Positions 40,434 to 48,354 of a stretch of 64,000 nt of DNA are shown here, in pieces (the stretch's first letter is position 1; the number at the start of each line of letters is the position of its first letter). Origin of the DNA: Streptomyces griseorubiginosus. GTDB lineage: Bacteria; Actinomycetota; Actinomycetes; Streptomycetales; Streptomycetaceae. The DNA is taken from contig NZ_KQ948737.1 of the NCBI RefSeq assembly GCF_001514195.1, positions 248,001 to 312,000 of the forward strand, written 5' to 3'. A program made the translations under genes and the position numbers. Below the pieces are notes generated by a model. The model saw only the letters and a program-made list of their open reading frames with translations. It was not told where the DNA came from and ran no database searches.

Positions 40434-41639
40434 TCAGCGCGTTCGGTGGACGCGCACGGGCAGGGAGGCCCAGGAGCGGAGGGTGTTGTTGAGGTGCCGG
40501 CCCGGGGTCGCCGTGAGTTCGATGTGCTCGACGCGGGCGGCGAGCGCGGTCAGCAGGGTTTCGGCCTCCAGTCGGGCGACGTGCTGTCCGACGCACTGGT
40601 GGATGCCCATGCCGAAGCCGACGTGCCCCGAGGGATCCCTCGTGAGGTCGAACCGGTCCGGATCGTCCCATCGGTCCGGGTCGCGGTTGGCGGCGCCGAG
40701 GAACATGAGGATCTTCGTGCCCTCGGGGACGAGCGCGCCGGCGATGGTCACGTCGGTGGTGGCGGTCCGGAAGAAGGTCTGTACCGGCGACTGCCAGCGC
40801 ACCGCTTCGTCGAAGGCGACGCGCGCCAGTTCCGGTCGTTCGCGCAGCCGCTGCCACTGCTCGGGGTGGGTGGCGAAGGCGTAGAGACAGGCCGCCAGGC
40901 CGTGCACGGTGGTGTCGACTCCTGCGGTGAGCAGGGAGCGCACCACGAGGGGGGCCTGTGCCCGGGTGAGGTCCCCGCGGTCGGCGGCGGCCCAGATCCT
41001 CGCTCCGAATCCGTCATCGGTGAGCGCCTCACGGGCGCATTGGGCGTTCACCCACGCCGACAGCTCGGCGACCCGGTGGGCGTCGGCTCTGACCAGGTCG
41101 TTGACAGGGCCGAAGGAGTTGAAGGCCACGTTGCCATACGGCAGGAGGTTCTCCCGGCCGTACGGGCCGAGACCCACGGCGTCGGGAAACACTTTGAGCG
41201 GAAACGCGCACGCCAGCTCGGTGAAGGCATCGAACTCCCCTGTACCGCTGGTGAGAACCTGCTCGACGAGTTCCTCGGCCGCCCGCTGCCAGGCCGCGCG
41301 CAGCACGCGCAGCGCGGAGGGGGCCAGAATGTCCCGCAGCACCCGGCGGGGGGCGTCGTGCCGGGGCGGGTCGGCCTCCAGCAGCACGCTGGGCGGACGC
41401 CACGGCTCCTCGTGGCGGAAGTTGGCCAGGCCCACCCCCGACCCCGACTCGAAGTGCTGCCAGTCCGCGAGTGCGGCATGCACCTCCTCATGGCGGGCCA
41501 GGGCACGTACGTCGTATCGGGAGAGATACACGACGGGGCCGGCGCCCCTCAGGACGCGGTGCAACTCCTCGGGATCTTCGAGGGCGGCGGGTGAGAAGAC
41601 GTCGATGTCACAGACGGGCAGCTCGGCGGTCCCGGGCAT
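40434..41639 (-). CDS. Cytochrome P450, CYP199A-like
   Basis: A 401-residue soluble bacterial P450. I-helix oxygen-activation motif AGVDTT, K-helix ExxR in FDEAVRWQSP, and heme loop FGMGIHQCVGQ with Cys349. The run of ENLLPYGNVAFNSFGPVNDL, RSLLTAGVDTTVHGLAA and ESPVQTFFRT-like (WQSPVQTFFRTATTDV) closely recalls the CYP199A family, whose known members demethylate or hydroxylate para-substituted benzoates such as 4-methoxybenzoate. The ATG at 41639 has AGGAG at 6 bp. It follows the reductase by 49 bp on the same strand, an operon, with an IclR gene upstream. CYP199A enzymes normally use a separate ferredoxin and reductase, so the neighbour is notable. The substrate remains inference. Confidence 0.88.
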   Translation of the reverse strand: MPGTAELPVCDIDVFSPAALEDPEELHRVLRGAGPVVYLSRYDVRALARHEEVHAALADWQHFESGSGVGLANFRHEEPWRPPSVLLEADPPRHDAPRRVLRDILAPSALRVLRAAWQRAAEELVEQVLTSGTGEFDAFTELACAFPLKVFPDAVGLGPYGRENLLPYGNVAFNSFGPVNDLVRADAHRVAELSAWVNAQCAREALTDDGFGARIWAAADRGDLTRAQAPLVVRSLLTAGVDTTVHGLAACLYAFATHPEQWQRLRERPELARVAFDEAVRWQSPVQTFFRTATTDVTIAGALVPEGTKILMFLGAANRDPDRWDDPDRFDLTRDPSGHVGFGMGIHQCVGQHVARLEAETLLTALAARVEHIELTATPGRHLNNTLRSWASLPVRVHRTR

Positions 41640-41688
41640 GGCGGCTCCTGGCTACGGGGAAGACGGGGAGGGGAAGGGGAGGGAGGGA

Positions 41689-42630
41689 TCACAGGTCGAG
41701 GACCAGACGGTCATCGAGGGACCGGGACACGCACGGGAACATGCAGGTGTTCGCCACGCGCTCGTGATCGGCGAGGATCGAGTCGCGGTGGTCGGGGCTG
41801 CCTTCCAGTACGGGGGTGAGGCAGGTGCCGCAGGTGCCCTGCTCGCAGGAGGACAGCACGTCCACTCCGACGCTGCGCACAGCGTCCAGCACCGAGACGT
41901 CCGGAGTGACGGTGACGACGCGCCCCGTCCGTCGCAACTCGACCTCGAAGGGCACGTCCCGTACCGGCGCGGCCTGTTCGGCGGCGGTGAACCGCTCGGT
42001 ACGCAGCGTGTACGCGGGCCAGTGTGCGCAGGCGGCCTCCACCGCGGTGAGCAGCGGGGCGGGTCCGCAGCAGTAGACCTTGGTGTCCAGGCGCGGGGCG
42101 CCGAGCCAGGACCCGAGATCGAGCAGCCCGACCTCGTCCTGGGGAGCGATGTGTACCCGCTCTCCGTAGGCCGCGGTCAACTCCTCCAGGAAGGCCATGG
42201 AGGCCCGCGTCCGTCCGCCGTACAACAACTGCCACTCCGCGCCCAGTAGTTCGGCCTGCTGGACCATCGGCAGAAGGGGGGTGATGCCGATGCCGCCGGC
42301 GATGAACAGGTACGTCTCCGAGGGCACCAGGGGGAAGTGGTTGCGTGGTCCTCCGACGCCCACCCGGTCGCCCGGACGCAGTGTGTCGTGGACAAGCGCC
42401 GATCCGCCGCGGCCGTACGGCTCACGCAGGACCGCGACTCGGTAGGTGTAGGCGTCCCACCGGCTTCCGCACAGCGAATAGTGCCGCACCGTCCTGTCCG
42501 GAAGAACGACCTCGATATGGGAGCCGGGGGTCCAGTCCGGCAGTCGCGCGCCGGCCGGATGCACAAGGGTCAGCGCGACCACGCCCTCGGCCACGGCTTC
42601 CTTGGCGGAGATTTCCAGAGTCACGACCAC
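41689..42630 (-). CDS. Phthalate-dioxygenase-reductase-type flavin/2Fe-2S oxidoreductase
   Basis: A 313-residue single-chain electron-transfer protein. Flavin-binding RHYSLCG (RxYS motif), NAD-binding GGIGITPLLPM and CCGPAPLL, then a C-terminal plant-type ferredoxin domain with cluster ligands CEQGTCGTC and a later Cys (NTCMFPC). This VanB/phthalate-dioxygenase-reductase layout carries electrons from NADH to an oxygenase. Placed directly before a P450 gene with no oxygenase component nearby, it is probably the P450's reductase. The GTG at 42630 has GGGAGG 7 bp upstream. The palindrome at 42696-42712 in the 95-bp gap after the IclR gene probably controls it. Confidence 0.88.
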   Translation of the reverse strand: MVVTLEISAKEAVAEGVVALTLVHPAGARLPDWTPGSHIEVVLPDRTVRHYSLCGSRWDAYTYRVAVLREPYGRGGSALVHDTLRPGDRVGVGGPRNHFPLVPSETYLFIAGGIGITPLLPMVQQAELLGAEWQLLYGGRTRASMAFLEELTAAYGERVHIAPQDEVGLLDLGSWLGAPRLDTKVYCCGPAPLLTAVEAACAHWPAYTLRTERFTAAEQAAPVRDVPFEVELRRTGRVVTVTPDVSVLDAVRSVGVDVLSSCEQGTCGTCLTPVLEGSPDHRDSILADHERVANTCMFPCVSRSLDDRLVLDL

Positions 42631-42695
42631 GTCGTCGCCTCCCGTCTTCGGATTGCGGGAAGCATGCGCGCGGGTGAGCGAAGGGCGCGACGGGA

Positions 42696-42712
42696 CTCTC
42701 ATTGAATGAGAG
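42696..42712. promoter_or_regulatory. Perfect palindrome upstream of the reductase-P450 operon
   Basis: CTCTCATTGAATGAGAG is an 8-bp inverted repeat around one G, with GA before and AC after. It lies 66 bp upstream of the reductase GTG and just after the IclR stop codon, a likely IclR operator. Confidence 0.6.
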
Positions 42713-42725
42713 ACGAATCGAAAAC

Positions 42726-43487
42726 TCAGCCGGGCAAGCCGTGAGCCGCAAGGGCCCGGGAAACGCCGCGCGCCGCGGTGCGCACCACGGGCACGACAGC
42801 GGCTGCCCCGGCATCGTTCGGGACGATCACCGAGAATGCGGCCACCACTTCCCCTTGCCGGCCGCGCACCGGGGCGGCGATACCGAGAGCCTCCTCGTGC
42901 ACGTATCCCGGGCAGTACGCGTATCCCTGGCGTCGGATGGCGGCCAGGGTGGAACGCAGCGCGGTGGGGTTGGTGATGGTGTGCGGCGTGTACGCCTTCA
43001 GAGGTCCGGCGAGGATGCGCTCCTGGAGCGCGACGGGACCATGGGCAAGCAGTACCAGGCCGCTGGACGACCCGTGCATCGGCAGCCGACCCGCGATACG
43101 GGTGTAGTTGATGACCGCTCCCGGCGCTGTGAGACGTTCGAGGAACAGCACCTCGTCGCCGTCCAGCACCCCGAGCTGGACATGATGTCCCACCACATCG
43201 TGCACGCCCTCCAGGAACGGCATCGCCGCGTCCCGCAGTGACAGGGTGGGCGACGCCCGCGTCCCCAGCTCCCACAGACGCATACCGACCCGCACCCGGC
43301 GGTCGGCGTCACGTGCCAGGAAGCCGTGCTCGATCAACTCTGCCACCAGCCGCGAGGCCGTTGCCAGGTGCAGTCCCGTACGCCGGGAGATCTCGGAGAC
43401 AGTGAGAGCAGGATCGTCGGGTGTGAACACTTCGAGGATCCGCACGGCTCGCGACAGAACCGACTCACCCGTCCGTGTTGTCCTCAC
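42726..43487 (-). CDS. IclR-family regulator of the P450 operon
   Basis: A 253-residue regulator. Winged helix SVLSRAVRILEVFTPDDPALTVSEISRRTGLHLATASRLVAELIEHGFL, then the ligand domain with GHHVQLGVLDGDEVLFLERL, LPMHGSSSGLVLLA and GYAYCPGYVHEEALGIAAPVRG, the IclR effector pocket. It starts with GTG at 43487; the upstream ribosome-binding site (GGGGCC) is weak. It lies 95 bp before the reductase-P450 operon on the same strand, and the perfect palindrome in that gap is its probable target. Many IclR proteins near aromatic oxygenases respond to benzoate-type compounds. Confidence 0.87.
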   Translation of the reverse strand: MRTTRTGESVLSRAVRILEVFTPDDPALTVSEISRRTGLHLATASRLVAELIEHGFLARDADRRVRVGMRLWELGTRASPTLSLRDAAMPFLEGVHDVVGHHVQLGVLDGDEVLFLERLTAPGAVINYTRIAGRLPMHGSSSGLVLLAHGPVALQERILAGPLKAYTPHTITNPTALRSTLAAIRRQGYAYCPGYVHEEALGIAAPVRGRQGEVVAAFSVIVPNDAGAAAVVPVVRTAARGVSRALAAHGLPG

Positions 43488-44305
43488 ACCGACATGATCG
43501 GCCCCTGGTGTCCGGAGGTCCAGGTCCGCACGGTTGCGGATGTCCGTTCGCGGCGGTCGGCCCTTTGACTTTCGGGGCGCTCGTCCGGGCTGTCTTCGAG
43601 GAGACGACGCACCAGTGGCTGGTCAGTCCGGGGACAACGGATCGCTCAGCGGCTGTCCGGGCTTTACTGCTCCTTGATCAACACCCCTCGCCCGTGCCGT
43701 CCACCGCAATCAGCCGCAGGCCCGCCAGAAACGCATCCGCTCATCCGCTCATCCGCTCATCCGCGACCGGAGCGGCAACCTCGTCGAACAGGTTCCGCAC
43801 AGCGCCTCGCCGAGCCGTGGGTCGATGCCACCAAGACGGGCCTTACGGCGGCGAGGGCGGCGGCCCGGCAGCACTTCAGAATCCTCGTGTCCAGCCAGCG
43901 TCCAGAATCCGGCGCCCCATGCCTCGCACACGCCACCCTCGGCAACCTGCCCCATCGCCGGTGCACGACATCTGCGCAGGTCAGAGTGATGCGAACCAAC
44001 ACTGACCGCAACGGAGCCGAACTCACGCGCAGCGGATTCAGTCCGTTCAAGCAACGCTGACGACCCGACAGGACAAATTGAACGTTTCCGCAGGTCAGCA
44101 ACCTCAACAGGTGGGGCGGGTGACAGGGCAGCCGCCACCGACATCCCCCAGCCTGCATCCCCCGCAGGGCCCCGCGCCGAAGCACCTGCGAAGGCACAAT
44201 AAGCCGCAGAGCCAGAGGAGCGCTCATGACCCACACGGAAGTCCGCCTTCGGATAAGTGGGCCGAAGTGGCGCCATGCGCCGGGCAGGCGGGCCGGTGTT
44301 CGGCG
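43488..44305. other. 818-bp gap with short repeats and possible transposase scraps
   Basis: No intact gene was found. Four tandem CATCCGCT/CATCCGCG units lie at about 43732-43764. On the minus strand, 43735-43681 reads AFLAGLRLIAVDGTGEGC and a stop. GLRLxAVDGT is a motif of IS4-type transposases, so this may be a remnant, but it is too short to be sure. The promoter of the UBP-DUF427 gene must be at the right end. Confidence 0.4.
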
Positions 44306-45103
44306 ATGACGAGGTGGACACCCCGGCACGACGGCGGGCGACCGTCCGGCAGGGACTGCTCCCATACCTGGACGGCCGACCCCGCCCCGCTGAGCGAGAC
44401 GTGCCTGTCCTGCGCGGCGCGCGGACGTGTGCCGGGCGATCTGCTGCTGTGCCTGACCTGCGGCCACGTGGGATGCAGTGACAGCTCCCCCGGCGCTCAC
44501 GCCACAGCGCACTTCGACTCCAGCAAACATCCCGCGGCCCGGAGTCTGACGGCAGGCCAAGCATGGGCTTGGTGCTACGTCGACGAGGTGTACCTGGATG
44601 TGCTGGACGACCACCAGCCGCCGTCCGCTCCGCGTCCCGTCGAGTCCGTCTGGGATTACCCGCGGCCACCTGCCCTGCACCACGACGACCGGCTCGTACG
44701 TGTCGAGTGCGCCGGGCAGGTCGTGGCCGAGACCCGTACGGCGATCCGCGTGCTGGAGACCAGCCATCCCCCCGTCTTCTACATCCCCGCCCACGACATC
44801 CGCACCGAGTTCGTCTTCCCCGCCCACTCCGGCCGGACCTGGTGCGAATGGAAGGGCGCCGCCCGCTACTGGGACGTGATCGTCGGAGACGATGTACGCG
44901 CTCGCGCCGCCTGGAGCTACCCCCACCCCGAACCCGACTACGCAGCCCTCACCAACTTCCTCGCCTTCTACCCCAGCCGCATGGACCACTGCACCGTCGC
45001 CGGAGAGGACGTCACCCCACAAGAAGGGGACTTCTACGGTGGCTGGATCACCTCCGAGATCCAAGGACCCTTCAAAGGCGCACCCGGGACCAGCCTGTGG
45101 TGA
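44306..45103 (+). CDS. UBP-type zinc finger fused to DUF427
   Basis: A 265-residue protein. Residues about 18-95 form a UBP zinc finger: CSH, CLSC, LCLTCGHVGCSDSS, HATAHFDSSKHP, ending AWAWCYVDEV. In eukaryotes this finger binds ubiquitin tails; in bacteria it stands alone with unknown role. After a short linker, DUF427 follows (SVWDYPRPPALHHDDRLVRVECAGQVVAETRTAIRVLETSHPPVFYIP, then CEWKGAARYWDVIVG, AWSYPHPEPDYAAL, YGGWITSEIQGPFKGAPGT), a small beta-rich domain. Start ATG at 44306 is a guess: the frame is open upstream with no good ribosome-binding site. Gene-level context (scars upstream, no operon partners) gives no function. Confidence 0.78.
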   Translation: MTRWTPRHDGGRPSGRDCSHTWTADPAPLSETCLSCAARGRVPGDLLLCLTCGHVGCSDSSPGAHATAHFDSSKHPAARSLTAGQAWAWCYVDEVYLDVLDDHQPPSAPRPVESVWDYPRPPALHHDDRLVRVECAGQVVAETRTAIRVLETSHPPVFYIPAHDIRTEFVFPAHSGRTWCEWKGAARYWDVIVGDDVRARAAWSYPHPEPDYAALTNFLAFYPSRMDHCTVAGEDVTPQEGDFYGGWITSEIQGPFKGAPGTSLW

Positions 45104-45409
45104 GCGCGCCGAACGTCCCTGACGGGGCGTGGCGAGAGCGGCCCGCGCCAGCGAGCACGTGGAACCTGCGCCGCTGAGCTTGGGGTTGCTGAGTCTGGCC
45201 TAGGAAATCCCGCCTGACACAACGTCCGAACATCACACCCGCCACGGACAGATCACGCGTGGGCTTCGCGCGCGGCGTCGGAAATGCTCGAAGTACCGGG
45301 GCAGGCACACGCTGCGCGCCGCGGGCGCAGGCTGGTCGCACTCGGCGAGGTGATGCCGGGTATGGCCGCTGCGGATCTTCTTCGTCGCCGACTCCACCGG
45401 AGGAACAGC
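45104..45409. other. 306-bp intergenic region before the cupin gene
   Basis: No gene, repeat or clear promoter was recognised. The cupin frame is open through part of it, but the upstream codons (basic, Arg-rich) do not look like protein sequence of this family. Confidence 0.5.
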
Positions 45410-45763
45410 ATGTCGCTCCTGAAGACCATCGATCCCAACCCCTCCTTCGCACCCCAGGAGTCCGGCCCGCTGCCGGAACGCCTGATCTCCGGTGACCCGG
45501 CCTACAAGACGTGGGTCCAGGACGCTGCCCGCTGGGAAACGGTCAAGACCGGGGTATGGGAGGCGACGCCCGGTGAGACGCGCTCCGTCAAGGGCGAGCT
45601 CTTCGAGTTCTGCCACATCCTTTCCGGCGTCGTCGAGATCACGCCGGACGGCGGCCGACCCGTGATCTACAAAGCAGGGGACAGCTTTGTCATGAAGCCG
45701 GGCTTCGTCGGCGTCTGGAAGACCATCGAAACCGTGCGCAAGATGTACCTGACCGTTTCGTAG
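45410..45763 (+). CDS. Small cupin-domain protein
   Basis: A 117-residue single cupin. The pattern WEATPGETRSVKGELFEFCHILSGVVEITPDGG and GDSFVMKPGFVGVWKTIETVRKMYLTV matches the DUF861/EutQ-like cupin group related to ureidoglycine aminohydrolase. One His (FCHILSG) and Glu (ELFEF) are present; other metal ligands are not evident. The ATG at 45410 has GGAGGA at 7 bp. It converges on the 2-hydroxyacid dehydrogenase gene with a 21-bp-stem terminator between. A role in amino-acid or ureide metabolism is possible from the family, no more. Confidence 0.75.
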   Translation: MSLLKTIDPNPSFAPQESGPLPERLISGDPAYKTWVQDAARWETVKTGVWEATPGETRSVKGELFEFCHILSGVVEITPDGGRPVIYKAGDSFVMKPGFVGVWKTIETVRKMYLTVS

Positions 45764-45821
45764 ATACAGTCGTTTCGTAGCCACAGTGCGGTGACGCGAC
45801 CCGCCGCGAGAAAAAGCGAGT

Positions 45822-45868
45822 AGCGCGTGGCTCCGGCCGGTAATCCCTACCGGCCGGAGCCACGCGCT
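45822..45868. terminator. Very strong bidirectional terminator
   Basis: A perfect 21-bp stem (45822-45842 with 45848-45868) encloses a 5-nt loop ATCCC. It is preceded by GAAAAAGCG on the plus strand. It lies between the convergent cupin and dehydrogenase genes. Confidence 0.85.
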
Positions 45869-45876
45869 GCTTGCCT

Positions 45877-46860
45877 TCAGGCGTGGTGCGTGTCGTCGAC
45901 CACGTATCCGCGCTGCTTGTCCACCACATTGCGCAGCGGCCGGCCCTCGAGGTGGCGGGCGTAGTTGTCGAGGAACACCCCGATGAGAGCCTCCCGCTCG
46001 CTGGTGGTCTCGCCCGCCGTGTGCGGGGAGATCAGCACGCCGGGCATGTTCCACAGGGGTGATTCGGCCGGCAGCGGCTCCCGGGTGAACACGTCCAGGG
46101 CCGCGCCGGCGAGTCGTCCGGAGGCGAGGTGGTCGACCAGCGCCTCCTCGTCGACGAGACCGCCCCGGCCCACGTTGATCAGCCGCGCCCCCGGTTTCAT
46201 GGCCGCCAGCACGGGGGCGTCGACCATTCCCCGGGTGCCCTGGGTGAGGGGCGCGGCCAGGACGACGTAGTCCGCTTCCGTCAGGGCGGAGCGCAGGGTC
46301 GCCGTCCCGTGGACCGTGCCGAAGTCGGGGTCGTCCGTGCGGGGCTTGCGGCCTGCTCCGCTCACCCGCATCCCGACGGCGCGCAGCAGCCGGGCGATGG
46401 CCCGCCCGATCGGCCCCGTCCCCCAGACCAGCACGGTACGTCCGGTGATGCTGTCACTGGGGCGCGGGCGCCACTCGCGGCGCCGCTGGTGCTCCCACGT
46501 GCCGGGGAAGTCCTTGGCGAGGGCGAGGATGAGGCCCAGGACGTACTCGGCGGTGGGCTGCTCGTAGACCCCGCGGGCGTTGGTCAGGACGACGTCCGGA
46601 TCGTCCACCAGGGCGGGGAAGAGGAAGGAGTCCACTCCCGCCGAGGACGCGTGCACCCAGCGCGGCGCCTTGTGCGGGTCGTCCGGCCATGACTCCCGGA
46701 TGGCCGGGGTGATGTTCACCCAGGCCAGCAGGACGTCGGCGCCGGGGAGGAGGTAGCGCAGTTCCTCCTCGGTCGCGTACACGGTGTCGGCGAGGCTTTC
46801 GAGGCGCGCGGTGGCGGGGGGCCTGTTTCCGCGGTAGAGGACGACGAGTCGCTCGCGCAT
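45877..46860 (-). CDS. D-isomer-specific 2-hydroxyacid dehydrogenase
   Basis: A 327-residue NAD(P)-dependent dehydrogenase. Cofactor fold TVLVWGTGPIGRAIARLLRAVG; catalytic Arg in INVGRGGLVDEEAL, Glu in REPLPAESPLW, His in ISPHTAGETT. N-terminal catalytic domain: WVHASSAGVDSFLFP. The family interconverts 2-oxo acids and D-2-hydroxy acids (glycerate, lactate, phosphoglycerate). The ATG at 46860 has GGAG at 6 bp and lies one base after the upstream aldehyde dehydrogenase stop, so it is the last gene of that operon. Its substrate may be the product of the oxidase/dehydrogenase steps before it. Confidence 0.87.
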   Translation of the reverse strand: MRERLVVLYRGNRPPATARLESLADTVYATEEELRYLLPGADVLLAWVNITPAIRESWPDDPHKAPRWVHASSAGVDSFLFPALVDDPDVVLTNARGVYEQPTAEYVLGLILALAKDFPGTWEHQRRREWRPRPSDSITGRTVLVWGTGPIGRAIARLLRAVGMRVSGAGRKPRTDDPDFGTVHGTATLRSALTEADYVVLAAPLTQGTRGMVDAPVLAAMKPGARLINVGRGGLVDEEALVDHLASGRLAGAALDVFTREPLPAESPLWNMPGVLISPHTAGETTSEREALIGVFLDNYARHLEGRPLRNVVDKQRGYVVDDTHHA

Positions 46861-46861
46861 G

Positions 46862-48313
46862 TCAGGCTCCGACGGGGACGGCCAGGTACTTGTACTCCAG
46901 GAACTCGTCGATGCCGACGCGGCCGCCTTCACGGCCCAGTCCGGACTGCTTGACGCCGCCGAAGGGTGCGGCGGGGTTGGAGACCAGTCCGGTGTTGATG
47001 CCGATCATGCCGCTTTCGAGGCGTTCGGCGACCTGCAGGGCGCGGTCGAGGCTCTGGGTGAACAGGTAGGCGGCCAGGCCGAATTCGGTGTCGTTGGCCG
47101 CGGCGACGGCCTCGTCCTCGGTCTCGAAGGTGCGGATCGCGGCGACCGGGCCGAAGATCTCGGAGTCGATGATCGCGGAGTCCGGGGCGATACCGGTGAG
47201 GACGGTGGGCGGGTAGAAGCAGCCGGCGCCTTCGGGGAGTTCACCGCCGGTCAGGACGGTGGCACCGCGCTTGACGGCGTCCCGCACCAGGTCGTGTGCC
47301 TTGCTGCGGCCGACGGCGTCGATGAGGGGGCCGACGTCGGTGCCGGGTTCGGTGCCGGGTCCGACGGTGAGGGCGGCCATGCGGGCGGTGAGGCGCTGGG
47401 CGAACTCGTCGGCGACGGAGGTGTGGACGAAGATGCGGTTGGCCGCGCAGCAGGACTCGCCCATGTTGCGCATCTTGGCGACCATGGTGCCTTCGACGGC
47501 CACGTCGAGGTCGGCGTCGTCGAACACGAGGAGCGGGGCGTTGCCGCCCAGTTCCATGGAGGTGCGGATGACAGTGTCGGCACACTGGGCCAGCAGGATC
47601 CGGCCGACCTGGGTGGAGCCGGTGAAGGACAGCTTGCGGATCTGCCCGCCGCGAAGGAGGGGTTCGACGACTCCGGCGGCGTCGGAGGTGGTGACGACGT
47701 TCAGCACACCGTCCGGCAGTCCCGCTTCGGTGAGGATCTGGGCGAGGGCGAGGCTGGTCAGGGGCGTCTGCGGGGCGGGTTTGAGGACGATGGTGCAGCC
47801 GGCGGCGATGGCGGGGCCGATCTTGCGGGTGCCCATGGCCAGGGGGAAGTTCCAGGGCGTGATCAGCAGACAGGGGCCGACGGGCTGCCGGGTGACCAGC
47901 AGCCGGTTCCTGCCGTCGGGGGCGGTCATCATGCCGCCGTCGACACGTACGGCTTCTTCGGAGAACCAGCGGAAGAACTCCGCCCCGTAGGCCACTTCGG
48001 CACGCGCCTCGGCCAGCGGCTTGCCCATCTCCAGGGTCATCAGCAGCGCCAGCTCCTCGGTGCGCGCGATGATGATGTCGTAGGCGCGCCGCAGGATCTC
48101 GCTGCGCACACGCGGCGCAGTGGCGGCCCAGGCGGCCTGCGCGGCCACGGCCGCATCGAGGGCACGCCGGCCGTCGCCGGGTGAGGCGTCGGCGACCTGG
48201 CACAGTTCCTCGCCGGTGGCCGGGTTGTCGACGGACAGGGTCCGGCCGGACTCCGCGTCCTGCCAGTTGCCGCCGATGAACAGCTGCTTGGGAACATCAC
48301 GGACGACAGTCAT
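46862..48313 (-). CDS. gabD: Succinate-semialdehyde-dehydrogenase-type aldehyde dehydrogenase
   Basis: A 483-residue NAD(P)-dependent ALDH. LLITPWNFPLAMGTRKIGPAIAAGCTIVLKPAPQTPLT, catalytic Glu in SMELGGNAPLLVFDDADLD, catalytic Cys in RNMGESCCAANRIFVH, C-terminal FGGVKQSGLGREGGRVGIDEFLEYKYL. The GNAPLLVFDDAD and GLGREGG patterns are those of GabD/SSADH, which oxidises succinate semialdehyde to succinate in GABA breakdown. The ATG at 48313 follows AAGGAG at 8 bp. It stands between the FAD amine oxidase and the D-2-hydroxyacid dehydrogenase on the same strand, fitting aldehyde oxidation after an amine oxidase. Glutarate-semialdehyde dehydrogenase is the main alternative. Confidence 0.83.
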   Translation of the reverse strand: MTVVRDVPKQLFIGGNWQDAESGRTLSVDNPATGEELCQVADASPGDGRRALDAAVAAQAAWAATAPRVRSEILRRAYDIIIARTEELALLMTLEMGKPLAEARAEVAYGAEFFRWFSEEAVRVDGGMMTAPDGRNRLLVTRQPVGPCLLITPWNFPLAMGTRKIGPAIAAGCTIVLKPAPQTPLTSLALAQILTEAGLPDGVLNVVTTSDAAGVVEPLLRGGQIRKLSFTGSTQVGRILLAQCADTVIRTSMELGGNAPLLVFDDADLDVAVEGTMVAKMRNMGESCCAANRIFVHTSVADEFAQRLTARMAALTVGPGTEPGTDVGPLIDAVGRSKAHDLVRDAVKRGATVLTGGELPEGAGCFYPPTVLTGIAPDSAIIDSEIFGPVAAIRTFETEDEAVAAANDTEFGLAAYLFTQSLDRALQVAERLESGMIGINTGLVSNPAAPFGGVKQSGLGREGGRVGIDEFLEYKYLAVPVGA

Positions 48314-48354
48314 GATGGGTGTCTCCTTGTGGGTGCAGAGAGGCTGCCGACCGG

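Noticed and set aside
43681-43735. An IS4-family transposase gene
   Set aside because: Only one short motif-like stretch (GLRLIAVDGT) was seen with a stop shortly after; no terminal inverted repeats or other transposase parts, so it is noted only as a possible scrap.
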